From Meconema thalassinum (taxonomy: Eukaryota; Arthropoda; Insecta; Orthoptera; Tettigoniidae): DNA of 64,000 bases. The position numbers and the translations under genes are program-made. Position 1 is the stretch's first letter. Each line of letters opens with the position of its first letter. This document shows positions 43,331 to 54,078 of this stretch, piece after piece. Under the pieces are notes generated by a model. That model ran no database searches. It was not told where the DNA came from and saw nothing but the letters and a program-made list of their open reading frames with translations. The DNA is taken from assembly GCA_946902985.2 (NCBI GenBank), contig OX336391.1:195178289-195242288 (forward strand). Reading direction: 5' to 3'.

Positions 43331-43914
43331 GTGTCATTATTCTACAGAGGTCCATATAGAATAATCATTGGCATGAATCTTACATTTTAAGAAAGTTCGT
43401 CTCGGAATGTCTTGTTATTTTCGCTGTTAAACAGGCCCTCTTACAGTTTTTTCCCAGACTTCAAATATTAATTGGCTGAGCGAGTTTTAAATTTGAGAAA
43501 CTAGCGTGAATTCAAAAAAACTTTTCCTAGAGACAAAAACCACTGTTTGGTTTGCACAAGCGCGGGTAGCTTCAGTCCTTCATTACGCTCCAGAAGCTGC
43601 CTCGTTCTCATTGTGAATGCAGCTCCTTGATGCTCCCCTGCTGATAGGGTGGCCTATCTTCCGCCTAATTAGGCCACACACTTCAATTAGTTAATTAAGG
43701 GCAACTTCTCCAGAGGATGAAGGGCTTGGGAACTACTATAGGTACGCAAGAAAATGCTGTCTGAATAAAGAATTGCAATCAATTGCAGAGAATGCTAATT
43801 AATAACTGGATTCTATTCAGTTTATAGCAGAGTAAAAATAAAGTAGGGGTATGAATGCATTGATCCCATTTCGAAGAAAGGTCATCAGAATATAATTCTG
43901 GCCTGAAGGTAGAA
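43331..43914. other. No recognisable gene
   Basis: Unique AT-rich DNA. Confidence 0.4.
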
Positions 43915-44880
43915 ATATATATAATGCTCCGGGTTTTACGTCCTTTTTAGCTACTGCGGTTTTTAGAGACGCCACGCCGGGGTGCCAGAATTTTGCCTTA
44001 AGGGGGATAATTAAATTACCAGTAAATCTTTAGGTATGGCTCCCTCACATTTAAGTACCCTCAAATCCCTACTGACTGCGCTGATGCAAAAGATAACGGG
44101 TTCAAACCCGGCCGAAGTCGTCGGATTTTTAAGGGCATTAAAAATCCCTCATTATGCCCTCCTTCGGAGGGGAAGTAAAGCCGAGGTTACTATGTAATAG
44201 ATTTATGGCATGTTAAAGAACCTTCCACTAATTACACCTGTGTGAAGCTAAATTATGTAGATTATGAATGTAAACAACGCTCTTAGGTTCCTACGTTCGT
44301 TGCCAGGAGCCGACTGTGGTGGCGTCTATTAGCTAAGTTCTGAACTAGTAGTCGTCAACGGTGGCGTTTGGTGGCAAAAGTAGGAACTATCTGAAAAATT
44401 CAAAGTCTGCAGTCCTTACTTGAATTTAAAAAACAGATAACACACACGAATACAGACATTACAATTAACACCAGTTATCAGACAGATTCTACACACACCC
44501 AAAGTACACGGGGCTACATGACCGCGTTGTAGCAGGTCCTAAACTGAGGAACTAACAAACCAATGACTTCTCTGGGATTAGATTCCTCTATCTTGGGATT
44601 AGCAGGCGAGAACGTTACCGCTCAGCCACGTAGTGAGTCTGAATAATAATGTAATTGGTCTTATATCTCTTTCAACAACTGCGGCCTTTAGAGACACCGG
44701 GCTGCTGGACATTTGCCCCGAAGGGGGACCTTTAACGTGCCATTAAATCTACCAGCACGGCTCCCACGCATTTGCGCACCCTCAAATGTTAACTGACTGC
44801 GTCAGGATTCGATCCTGCAACCTTGAGCACGGAAGGCGAGAACGTTACCGCTGAGCCACGCAGCCAATGAGCGAGTCTGA
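43915..44880. repeat. Three SINEs side by side
   Basis: 43915-44085 (minus, third family, partial) is joined at about 44085 to a 12552-type SINE lacking its A-box (B-box 'gggttcaaaccc' at 44098-44109, body and tail to about 44565, plus strand). This is followed by a third-family copy at 44640-44880 (minus, A-box 'TGGCTCAGCGG' complement near 44860). The order suggests that the 12552-type copy inserted into a third-family SINE. Confidence 0.75.
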
Positions 44881-45850
44881 AGGTAGGAGTGGGGTGCCTC
44901 AAACTCGTGTGAAGAACTTAGAAGTGGCGGTTAGATTTTCATTCTAATAATAGTTCCCCTGTTGTCTCCTAATTGTATTCAACGTAAATGATACCAAATT
45001 TAAGTAGGCTATTGTATTTTCTAATTCTACCCCTTATTAGAGTAAATTTTCCCAAGTAGTTGACTTCCCAACTAGAGGCAATAATACCTTAGATGTTTAT
45101 CTCGTAAGGCCTATAGAGCTGTATATTAACTGACTGAAAGTACCAGGAATTAGTGACCATTCTGGGGTTGAATTAAATATTAGATACGGTGAGATTACAA
45201 AAATAGACTCTGATATAGCAAATAAGATTATATTCCTGTATCGCAGGGCGGATCAGGGCAAATTTCAGGGGTATTTGAATGAGCTATTTGTAGGATGGGC
45301 ATCGGAAGGAAATCACATTAATATCCTGTGGACTAACTTTTTGAAAATTTTAAATAGCGCTATTGATAAATTTGTTCCATTTAAATTACTGAAACAAAAC
45401 CCAGATCCTGAGTATTACACACGGGAAATCAGGAGTCTTAAACGGAAAATTAGGAAAGTATACAATAAAAGACATGATAGTGACAAGTATATGTTGAAAT
45501 TTAAGTCCTTATCAAGAGAGCTCGTCTTAAAAAAGAGGGCTGTCATGAAAATTATATGCAAGGTTTACTTGGTTCGGGAGGCGATGGGTGGAAAAAAAAA
45601 TTACAGTTATGTTAGGAGAATAAAGGGAAATTCAAATAATTTGTCGATGATAATGTCCGGTGACGGTAAATTAATTACTGAGAAGCAGGCCATTGCTAAT
45701 GAATTAAAAGTCTTTTATGGTAGTGTGTTCAATAAATCCAATAGCTGTGTGTTGGACCTTAGCGGTGAATCAGGGGCTCCACTTCTCCAAATAAACCAGT
45801 CAGCAATTGTAAAGCTAATACAAAAATTACATTACAATATATCGAAGGGT

Positions 45851-46180
45851 AAAAGCCTCCGTGGCTTAGGCGGCAGCACGCTGGCCTCTCACCGCTGGGT
45901 CCGTGGTTCAAATCCCGGTAACCCCATGTGAGATCTGTGCTGGACAAAACGGAGGCAGACAGGTTTTTCTCTGGGTACTCTGGTTTTCCCTGTCAACATT
46001 TCATTCCAGCAACATTCTCTATTTCATTTCATCTGTCATTCATTTAATCATTGCCCCAGAGGAGTGCGTCAGGCCTCGGCAGCCGGCACAATACATATCC
46101 TCGCCGCAAGATGGGGGGCTTCATTCATTCCATTCCTGATGCTGTCGGAGACTGGAAGCAGGCTGTGGATTTTCATTTTC
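45851..46180 (+). repeat. tRNA-derived SINE with 12-bp target duplication
   Basis: Flanked by ATATCGAAGGGT at 45839-45850 and 46181-46192; copy B of the LINE gives the uninterrupted site ('tatcaaagggtcctg' at 59826-59840). A-box 'tggcttaggcggc' and B-box 'ggttcaaatcc' are present. It ends in 'ttttcattttc' with no poly-A. Intact length 330 bp. Confidence 0.93.
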
Positions 46181-47330
46181 ATATCGAAGGGTTCTGATAA
46201 TATTGTTAGTGAAGTACTTAAACTAGGAGGTAGGGCCGTGGCACGATACTTAGAGGTGATGTTTAATGTGTCCATAAACAATGCGCAAATCCCGGATGAC
46301 GGGAAAAGAGCTACGGTAGTCCCAATATTTAAGGGAGGGAGCAGACTTGAATTGGGCAACTACAGGCCGGTTAGTCTTACGTCCATCGTTTGTAAACAGA
46401 TGGGGCATCTCATTTGCGACTACTTGAGGGAACAGTGGGAAACATTATCATGGTTTAATGATAGGCAACATGGATTTTGGAAAGGTTACTCATGCGAGAG
46501 TCAGATGTTATCACTTTTTTAAGATATTAGCGAATCGTTAGACGATGGAGTTTCAGTCGACGCCGTAGTTATAGATTTTGCGAAGGCATTTGATGTCGTG
46601 CCGCATGACATGCTACTCCATAAGTTAGCTTCGACGAAGATTGATAGAAGAATAATTTTATGGATACAAGAATTTTTGACGGGTCGTTCCCAGAAAGTGA
46701 AAGTTGAAGGCCGATTCTCGGATGAAATTACCGTAACGTCGGGTATCCCTCTGGGCAGCGTAATCGGAACTTTGTTATTTTTGGCGTTTATAAATGACTT
46801 ACCAAATGGGATTCGAAGTGACTGTCGATTGTTTGCTGATGATTGTGTAATATATCGAAAGATACATGACTCACAAGACAATGCAGTTCTTCAAGATGAC
46901 CTGAACCTGGTCTATAAGTGGGCGATTGAAAATAAAATGAAAACTAACTCAAGAAAATGTAGTCTAATAAAAATAGGGAAAGTGCGAAGGCAAGATTTTC
47001 AATATAACATTGGCTCGGAAATACTTGTAGTAGAAGATTCTTGCAAATATTTGGGCGTTCACGTAAGAAATGATATGAAATGGAGTAGTCATATAGGATG
47101 TGTAGTTTCTAAAGCTTACAAATCCCTGCACTTTGTAATGAGGGTAATAAAAGGAAGTAGTACCTCTGCTAAAGAATTAGGATATTTGCCACTTGTAAGA
47201 CCTGTTCTGGAATACGCCTCGGCGGTTTGGGAACCATATCAAGTAGGTCTCATAAATGAGTTGGAAATGGTACAAAGAAAGGCCGCTAGATTTGTGCTCA
47301 GTGACTTTAATCCCACGAGCAGTGTGAGCC

Positions 47331-47334
47331 GTAT
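47331..47334. repeat. LTR element target duplication, left (GTAT)
   Basis: GTAT before the left LTR recurs after the right LTR at 57418-57421. Copy B of the LINE has GTAT once at the same point (60975-60978). Confidence 0.88.
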
Positions 47335-50300
47335 TGTGCCCGTTTAGACCGGAGTCCGCACGACCACATATGCATTTTACCAATAATCAGTCAGCACGAG
47401 AGTCAAAATATCCCGGAGCGCCAGATGGGTTAAAGCTAATCGCAAAAACGACATCAAATGAAAAAAATGCTTTACTGATTTTTGGCTCAATGCAACAATA
47501 AGGATAGAAGGAGATTCAACTGGGCATAACACATCATGTAAAATTATCTCATTTTATTTTGAATTTAAAATTGACTGCAAAAATGCTCAAAGCAGCATCA
47601 TTCACGTGTGGCGACCCACATCCTATTTACACAATGTACAGAATTTTCCCAAACACATTTGACAATTATCTTTGGAAACACAAGTCTGATTATTAGTCCT
47701 GTAGACTGTGTTCCAAAATTATATTCATTCATGATTAAATCCAGTTCAAATTTAATTGTCTTTACTGGAAGTATCGTAGTTCACTGTTTGAATTTTTTAC
47801 ATAATATTAACACTCGTAGAATAAATGTTCATAGAATTTTTAACTTTCACTTATTTTTTCCAGTTTCAAAAAATATATATTGTCGAAAAATATTATTTCA
47901 TTGAATCAACACAAATTATTTACACATATTAATAACATCTGAAAAGTATTTGACCATTGAGCATAGCATCGAAGAACTGTGCGAAGCACAACAAAAATTA
48001 ATTGTTCTTCTGACATTAAACATTTCGAGAAATGACTCGATTATGAACTTCAAGTTCCTAACAAAATATATGATTTCTGAATCATCAACTTGATCAATAA
48101 ATTGCTGGACCATTCAACTATTTGACTTTCCACTTGGAATCATCATTAAGAAAAATATTTATATTTGTGGCCCTTTTAGCAACTTTCACAACTTGCAATT
48201 CTTCGACAGAATGCGGAAATAAGAATTATAGCTTCATAATAAATTAATTTAGATCATGGCACTAGGATTGAAAACATCCTTCAAATTATTCGTGGTTAAA
48301 GAATTATTTTTAATTGGCAGTGGCCCATTCTATTATTTGTGTAAGAACACAATATTACAACAACAACGGCAAAGGTCTTCCTCTGAAGAAGAATAAACTA
48401 CTATCATGACAAATCCGGGTTCTAGCAAAATCAAAGTCTAAATGGAATCCGTAAACAAGGTTGAAATAAGAACTGATGGTTTCTAAGAAATAACCTTCGG
48501 GTCATTCATACGACGAAATGTGTAGTTCCAATACTCCTATTATAAACCTGAGCCATCGAACCTGCTATTTGATTGATGCTCGAAACAACCTCCTCATTCC
48601 TGCGACTTAAACATGCGCACCTGGGAATGGCATTTCAACTACTCCACACATAAATTTTCTTCCCAAAATTTATACAATAAATCAAGCCTCTGCTTGTTAT
48701 CAACACTGGAAGATTAATAAACTTACAAGTTTATTTTATTTTACCATTCAGTTCAACCCGTGAAGTTACCATACTTATGAAAATCTTTATTTCACTTTCG
48801 AATGTGTATTTACGTCATGAGTTTATATAAATACAAAAATATCCTATTTGATACAAATATCATTTGCTTCCCGTTTCATGCCTCTCCGTGTTATCTGAAA
48901 AATATACTTTGCTCATTGCAAATATCAACTGTTCAACCAGAACTGAAATGTTGGTTGAATGCGGGCTTGCGCTAACCACTCTCCTTCGGAAAATCACCTG
49001 TTCCAAACTAGAAATGATTAAACTACTTCATAAGCTCTCTCTCAATACATATGATTATTAGAAAATATAATATCCAAGAATTATTTAGAAAAATTATGAA
49101 AATTATTATTATTATTTTAATTAGTGGATTATTATTATTATTATTAGTTATATTATTTTAAATATATTTAACTATCATCTCATTATGTGAGAATCCACAT
49201 GTTCGAACCTTCGAATATGAAAAAAATATCCATTCCTCAACAAAAAAAATAATTTAACTTTTACAGTTACATCGGCTGATTACCGTGATTTCCCAAAAAT
49301 ATGAAATATTCAAATAAATGCTCGATATGCTCGGTCATCGATCCTAAACTGTTCTGAGTGCTGAAAATACTCAGAATAACTCTAACAAGTCTTGCGTAAA
49401 TCATTGCAAGATTTAAATACGAAGAAAAATAAATGTGTTGGTCATCTGCCGAAAAATAGTTTGTTCCAATTAGCTAGGCATAATATAAATTCAAAATGTG
49501 GCTTACATTTCTTGATGGTCTTGAAGCGTAGCGAACCTGGTTTGTACCAGATTTATCCATAGACATGCCCTATCGGACAAGCACGTATAATCCTTGTATC
49601 GGCCGCCATTATATACCCACAATCCGCCTAACAAGACATAGTGTTAATATCTCTTGACGTTTGAAGTAACTGTTGCTCCATTTTAATATTGGCTTCTGTT
49701 AACTCCATAACAGTTTGCTTAAATGGGGTCAGATCTAAGTGATCTAATCTTAGATATGTCAGTTGTAACATAACTCACGGTAATCTTTTCAGTACAAGAA
49801 AACACTGACAATCTAACCAATCAACGGCTGTTCTGAAGATCGTTCCCTGGGCATGGCTTCACACCATCTACCATGCGCGAAGCAACATGTAGTTTCCCTG
49901 CGTTGGCTAATGAACACCACCGTGATAGACTGGTCTTCAATGTACTGATAGATCGAAGTGGTTATTAAGTTACAAATATGAAAACTGACTGAATTGGACT
50001 TAAAATATCCAAGTATTAGATTATTACTGGACTGTGACAAAGTACTAATTCTAGACAAAGTCTAGCATATGTCCATGTGAAAATAAAAATATTTCACCAG
50101 TGTCTGTAGAAAATATCAATCACCTCAGTGATTCTCCTTGCCGGAAACTTACTAAGTTCCACTCGTAGCGCAGCACTTTTGTGACTATCACAACTTTGAA
50201 AATAACTTCTGCGTAGATCCGGCAACCATGTGCCTTGGCTCAGCGTAGTGGCACCTTGCTAGGCAAGTGCTTGTGTCGAAGTGAGCTATTGATGCCTGAG

Positions 50301-50678
50301 CCAGCCGGCTTTTATTCAAAACTGTCAGGGTCACGCGTCATCACGCTGAAATCTAGAAATCCTCATATCTCTGGTATCCCTTGTCCGATTTACTTGATAC
50401 TAAGTGCATTCTCTTTCATTTGGCCGTGCCAGTAATCTGATCCAAGTCTCAAGTCTCTACTCCATGGCTAACTATTTAATCAATAAATAGCCTCGACCTC
50501 TGCTATTACTCGCTACGTCACTTGACATGCTCTTAGCGGTATATTCTTTCCAATTGCTTCTGGAAGCAATGGAGCGCGATATTCAAATATCTCAACTTTC
50601 AAAAGCGGCTGTAGCCTTTCCCTTGATATCTAGGTGTCTGAATCTTGGAATACCCATTCCTAGAGTTGGGCGCCCACA
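47335..50678 (-). repeat. 3' LTR (left copy)
   Basis: 3344 bp, matching 54079-57417. Its right edge reads GGGCGCCCACA where the other LTR reads GGGCACA, a 4-bp difference exactly at the terminus. The small frames inside (for example 47608-47904 and 49813-50058) are preserved in both LTRs only because the copies are young; no motif supports coding. Confidence 0.92.
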
Positions 50679-50907
50679 CCTAGCAAAAAATAAAAATTGA
50701 AAGATTTTTATTTTTCCTATCTACACATTAAATCATCTGGTTCTTGAATAGTAAATCTTCAAATTCGATGCATTATAAGTTCCCACGATGTTACCAGTTC
50801 GTGTATTAGCGACTTCATAGCTTCCATTGTTGTTTACTTCCACAATATTCAAAATCTTTAATTTCTCCAGGTTTAATATCAAAAATATCGTGATACTCTT
50901 CCAAAAT
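50679..50907. other. Spacer between protease and 3' LTR
   Basis: About 230 bp where reverse transcriptase would be expected. No coding signal. The polypurine tract is not obvious on the minus strand next to the LTR ('GCTAGG' precedes TGTGGGC). Confidence 0.5.
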
Positions 50908-51480
50908 TTACCCTAGCTCTGGGGACTCCTCCTCAGTGTAGACTTCTCTTCCTTCAGCTTCATGAAAAATCAGAGACCATTGAGCATCTCCCTCGATGTC
51001 TTCCTCTTCTTTTCCCTCGAAGTTAATCTCTTCAGTATTCTTGAATATGATCGTCTCTGTCTTCATGTCTATCACTGCTTGATATTTCTGAATGAAATCC
51101 GCTCCCAATATCATGTCAAAAGCCATGTCCTTCATTACTACAAACACATGTCGGAAATCATGTCTTCCAATCGTAATACATAAGTATAATTGTGTTTTAC
51201 ACAGAGATATTTTGTTGGGTATTATTCCTTGGATCTTAATGCCTGATACTGGAATCTCCTCTAAATTCTCTTTGAGCTTCCACAGAATATAAAGCTTCTC
51301 ACTCACAAGACAAAGCATAGCCCCAGTATCAATCAAAGTATCGACAGGCATACCGAATACTTCGCATGATATGATTGGCATTCTAATTCTTGTACCCATT
51401 TCTTTCCGTTCGTCATTCTGAAGAATTAAGTCATCATCCTCTGCTTGCCATTTAATAATTCTGAAAGTGAAAGTGTTCAA
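50908..51480 (-). CDS. Retroviral-type aspartic protease of the LTR element
   Basis: Residues about 38-52 read 'G-M-P-V-D-T-L-I-D-T-G-A', the D-T-G active site of pepsin-like retroviral proteases, and residues about 126-134 read 'M-I-L-G-A-D-F', the I-L-G-x-D-F block near the second half of the fold. The protein is 190 residues with an acidic C-terminus. The codon at 51480 is TTG, so there is no normal start: the frame is -1 relative to Gag and is open upstream to the T9 run at 51509-51517 (A9 in the transcript). Expression as a Gag-Pro fusion by frameshifting is likely. It matures Gag. Confidence 0.85.
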   Translation of the reverse strand: MNTFTFRIIKWQAEDDDLILQNDERKEMGTRIRMPIISCEVFGMPVDTLIDTGAMLCLVSEKLYILWKLKENLEEIPVSGIKIQGIIPNKISLCKTQLYLCITIGRHDFRHVFVVMKDMAFDMILGADFIQKYQAVIDMKTETIIFKNTEEINFEGKEEEDIEGDAQWSLIFHEAEGREVYTEEESPELG

Positions 51481-51491
51481 AATTCTATCTT

Positions 51492-53576
51492 CTACTGTGA
51501 ATTCGAAGTTTTTTTTTCGTTTCCATTCCCCCGGGATTGTTGTGTTCCCGATGGACCTGGTTCATTGTGCTTCTGCTCCAAAAACTGCAAGTTATCTTGG
51601 TGTCTTGCTTCCAAGTTCTTCCTCGTCTCCTTGTTGAACTCTTCATTGGACTGACGAGTATCCACATTCCCTCTGTTATTGTAGTTGTTTCTACCATAGT
51701 ATCTTCTTTCCTGGTACCTTCCTTGATTATCCCGTGGCCTTCTCCATCGAATATTATATCGGTTTCCACCATCCGGTCTTGCATAAGGCTTGTAACTGTA
51801 TCTGTTACTGTACTGATTCCATCCTCCTTTATTGGGATCTTCCCTCGGCGTTTTCTCTTCTCGCCCCTCTCGAATCTCTCGAGGTGTTTGAGAATAACTA
51901 TCAGCCATAACACCGTACACAGCGTTGTTATTCTTTCCTCCCTTCTGATGGAAGAATTGAGCGTTCGTATGATCCAGCTTCTGTAATACCTCGTCAAATT
52001 GCTCCATGTTATAGATGTCAGCAGCGATCAAAGTCCTTTGGACGTCTGCTGGAAACTGACGTATCAATGCAGTAATCAATTCGTTATCTGGCATCGGTGG
52101 ATCTAAATGTTGAAGTTTAGAAAGCTGTCCAGAAAAGTACGTAGAGTATCGAGTAGGTTGTGACGTCGAGAATCTCTTCGAATATAATTCTGCTCTGACT
52201 TGCTGTTGGGTTTCCGGGGACCAAAACTTTTTCAATAACCCACGAGAAAACTCCTCAAAAGTGGTTAGAGTGGATCTAAAAGCTCTGAACCAAAGAAGTG
52301 CAGGACCTTCCAAAAATTTCCCTATCACTCGGATCTGTCTTTCCTTAGGGATCTTGGAATCTTTCAGGTAATCACCTGTTTCTCTCAAAAATTCCACGGG
52401 TGTCACAGAATCTCGCCCTGAAAATTTAGAAGGCTTATCCTCTACATTCTTGAATACAGTTATGGGGTTGGATTGAAATACTGTCCTGACCTCATCCTGT
52501 CTTTGACTATCAGTTTCTCTAGCTGCTCCTAGATTTATCTGTATCTGTTCTTTTCCCCTTACACTTGGCATTTTCAACAGATGGTCAGACTGTTTCTCGT
52601 CCTTGATTTGGGTTTTCATAGCCTCAAGTTCCTTATGGTTTTCTTCTGCCATTTTTTTAATTGCTTCAGTTTCTTTACAATTCTCCTTGACATCAGTGGA
52701 TATCTGGTTCATAACAGCCTCGTGACTTTTCAACGACCCTGTCATATCTGATATGTCCTTCTGAGTTGCTTGGATATCTTTGGAAATTACTTGAATATGG
52801 GATGACAAAGATTCCCCAATTTCCTTGATTCCCTCTTGGTTCTCCAGCTTGAGTGTGTCTTTAATTTCATTGACAACTGTGGTTTTAATTTCAGTTTGTA
52901 ATTCATTAATCACACCTTCTCTTATTTCTCCCATTACAAGTTCTTTGAATTGTTCTGTCAACCGTTGAACAACTAGAATTATCATCTCATTACTCTCTTT
53001 CTTCACTCTGACTTCTAGGTTGATCATGTCTTCACCAACTTCCCTAAGACCATGTTCTATCCTATCAGCTAAGCTTTGGGATCTTAGATCGTCATCGCGA
53101 AATTTATCGTCCATTAAACTTGCGTTAGTAGCTAATGAAGTTTCGAGCTCATGTGTTTTTTCGCATAATTTATTCATTTTACTCTCAAGTGACATTTTCA
53201 AAATTTCGGAATTCTCTTTAAATTTATTTTCCATAGAATTAAATTTACTATTTAAATTTTCTTTCAAGTTATTTTTTAACCTGCTCTCTAACAAATCGGA
53301 ATTTTCCTTGAGTTTATCATCTAAACTTTCTTTCAAGTTACCTTTTAAAGAATCAGAATTTTCTTTAAGTTTATTTTCTAAAGAATCAGAATTTTCTTTA
53401 AGTTTATCGTTTAAATTTTCTTTAAGTTTATTTTCTAAAGAATCAGAATTTTCTTTAAGTTTCCTTTCCAAAGCCTCAGTATTTTCTTTCATAATGGCTG
53501 CTACACGCAGTCCAGCTTCTTTTGAACTCTCCTCCAAACTCCTCATCATCCTCATCATTTCTTCCATAATTTTCAA
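51492..53576 (-). CDS. Gag protein with long coiled coil
   Basis: 694 residues starting at ATG 53576. Residues about 30-125 are tandem 'K-E-N-S-D-S-L-E-N-K-L' type repeats (12-residue periodicity, 36-bp DNA repeats at 53330-53470), followed by further coiled-coil sequence to about 340. Residues about 385-560 match the retrotransposon Gag core ('F-L-E-G-P-A-L-L-W-F-R-A-F' and 'L-L-K-K-F-W-S-P-E'). The tail is Arg/Gly/Asn/Tyr-rich and basic and would bind RNA; there is no CCHC zinc knuckle. It forms the particle. The start at 53576 lies about 500 bp inside the 5' LTR edge. Fully open, consistent with recent activity. Confidence 0.88.
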   Translation of the reverse strand: MKIMEEMMRMMRSLEESSKEAGLRVAAIMKENTEALERKLKENSDSLENKLKENLNDKLKENSDSLENKLKENSDSLKGNLKESLDDKLKENSDLLESRLKNNLKENLNSKFNSMENKFKENSEILKMSLESKMNKLCEKTHELETSLATNASLMDDKFRDDDLRSQSLADRIEHGLREVGEDMINLEVRVKKESNEMIILVVQRLTEQFKELVMGEIREGVINELQTEIKTTVVNEIKDTLKLENQEGIKEIGESLSSHIQVISKDIQATQKDISDMTGSLKSHEAVMNQISTDVKENCKETEAIKKMAEENHKELEAMKTQIKDEKQSDHLLKMPSVRGKEQIQINLGAARETDSQRQDEVRTVFQSNPITVFKNVEDKPSKFSGRDSVTPVEFLRETGDYLKDSKIPKERQIRVIGKFLEGPALLWFRAFRSTLTTFEEFSRGLLKKFWSPETQQQVRAELYSKRFSTSQPTRYSTYFSGQLSKLQHLDPPMPDNELITALIRQFPADVQRTLIAADIYNMEQFDEVLQKLDHTNAQFFHQKGGKNNNAVYGVMADSYSQTPREIREGREEKTPREDPNKGGWNQYSNRYSYKPYARPDGGNRYNIRWRRPRDNQGRYQERRYYGRNNYNNRGNVDTRQSNEEFNKETRKNLEARHQDNLQFLEQKHNEPGPSGTQQSRGNGNEKKTSNSQ
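51509..51517 (-). promoter_or_regulatory. Candidate -1 ribosomal frameshift site
   Basis: T9 on the plus strand is A9 followed by C in the message, near the Gag stop. Slippage by -1 in A-AAA-AAA-C moves from the Gag frame to the protease frame, which is open through the site. Confidence 0.6.
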
Positions 53577-54078
53577 TTATTATTCAAAACTTAGGGGTAT
53601 ACAATATTGGCAAACACAAGCTTATAACTAGAACAAGGAATATGAATAGCTAATTGGAACACTCTAATAAAATGAGATTTGTCCTAATGTCGACGTGATG
53701 GAAAAACAAAATTCTCTACTTTTACGAATTACATTTACCACAATATCACAAGAAAAATATGCAAGTTCTCAAATATCCTCCACCTGGATTCTAATAATGC
53801 GTATGTCTAGTCATCGAACGTTTACTACTGAATTTACTTGACGCCCTAATGGTTAAGCCATTATCAAAAATAATCAAACCCATTCTAATTATTAATCCAG
53901 TTAAATTTTTAATTTTCCCCACTAATTGGGTTTCCTATTAATTTATTCATCCAAACCAGACATCTCTCAACTCCCAAAATATTTCTATAAAAATTCTCAC
54001 AATTTAAATCGGCATGCGATTGACCGTGTCTAACTCGGGCCCCACGTTCGAAGCCATTTCTCTCTCTATCTTATTTTA
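53577..54078. other. 5' leader of the LTR element
   Basis: Non-coding leader between the 5' LTR and Gag. No convincing tRNA primer-binding site adjoins the LTR edge; a TGG appears about 24 bases inside on the minus strand. Confidence 0.5.

Larger units (their letters stand above)
44940..47334 (+). pseudogene. CR1/L2-type LINE copy A, 5' part (EN end and RT)
   Basis: 5'-truncated. At about 45140-45190 the end of the apurinic-type endonuclease is visible ('G-I-S-D-H-S-G-V', the S-D-H-x-x-V motif). Then 45275-45850 covers the linker and start of RT, and 46193-47334 the RT palm: 'A-F-D-V-V-P-H-D', 'S-G-I-P-L-G-S-V' (P-Q-G in copy B) and 'L-F-A-D-D-C' (catalytic Asp pair). A TAA at about 46520 and the two insertions kill it. 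It is interrupted by a SINE (45851-46180) and ends at the LTR insertion. The 3' end is 57422-57848. Confidence 0.88.

Noticed and set aside
47608..47904. 98-codon frame identical in both LTRs (also 54352-54648), and 49813-50058 / 56556-56801
   Set aside because: Conservation follows from young LTRs; the first starts at GTG and none has a recognisable feature.
51537..51986. Long plus-strand frames 51537-51986 and 53020-53631
   Set aside because: Antisense shadows of Gag; Ser/Phe/Leu-rich products of the Lys/Glu repeats.
51485..51997. 170-codon minus-strand frame overlapping the end of Gag
   Set aside because: Overlaps the Arg-rich Gag tail in another frame, with biased composition and no protease or zinc-knuckle motif.
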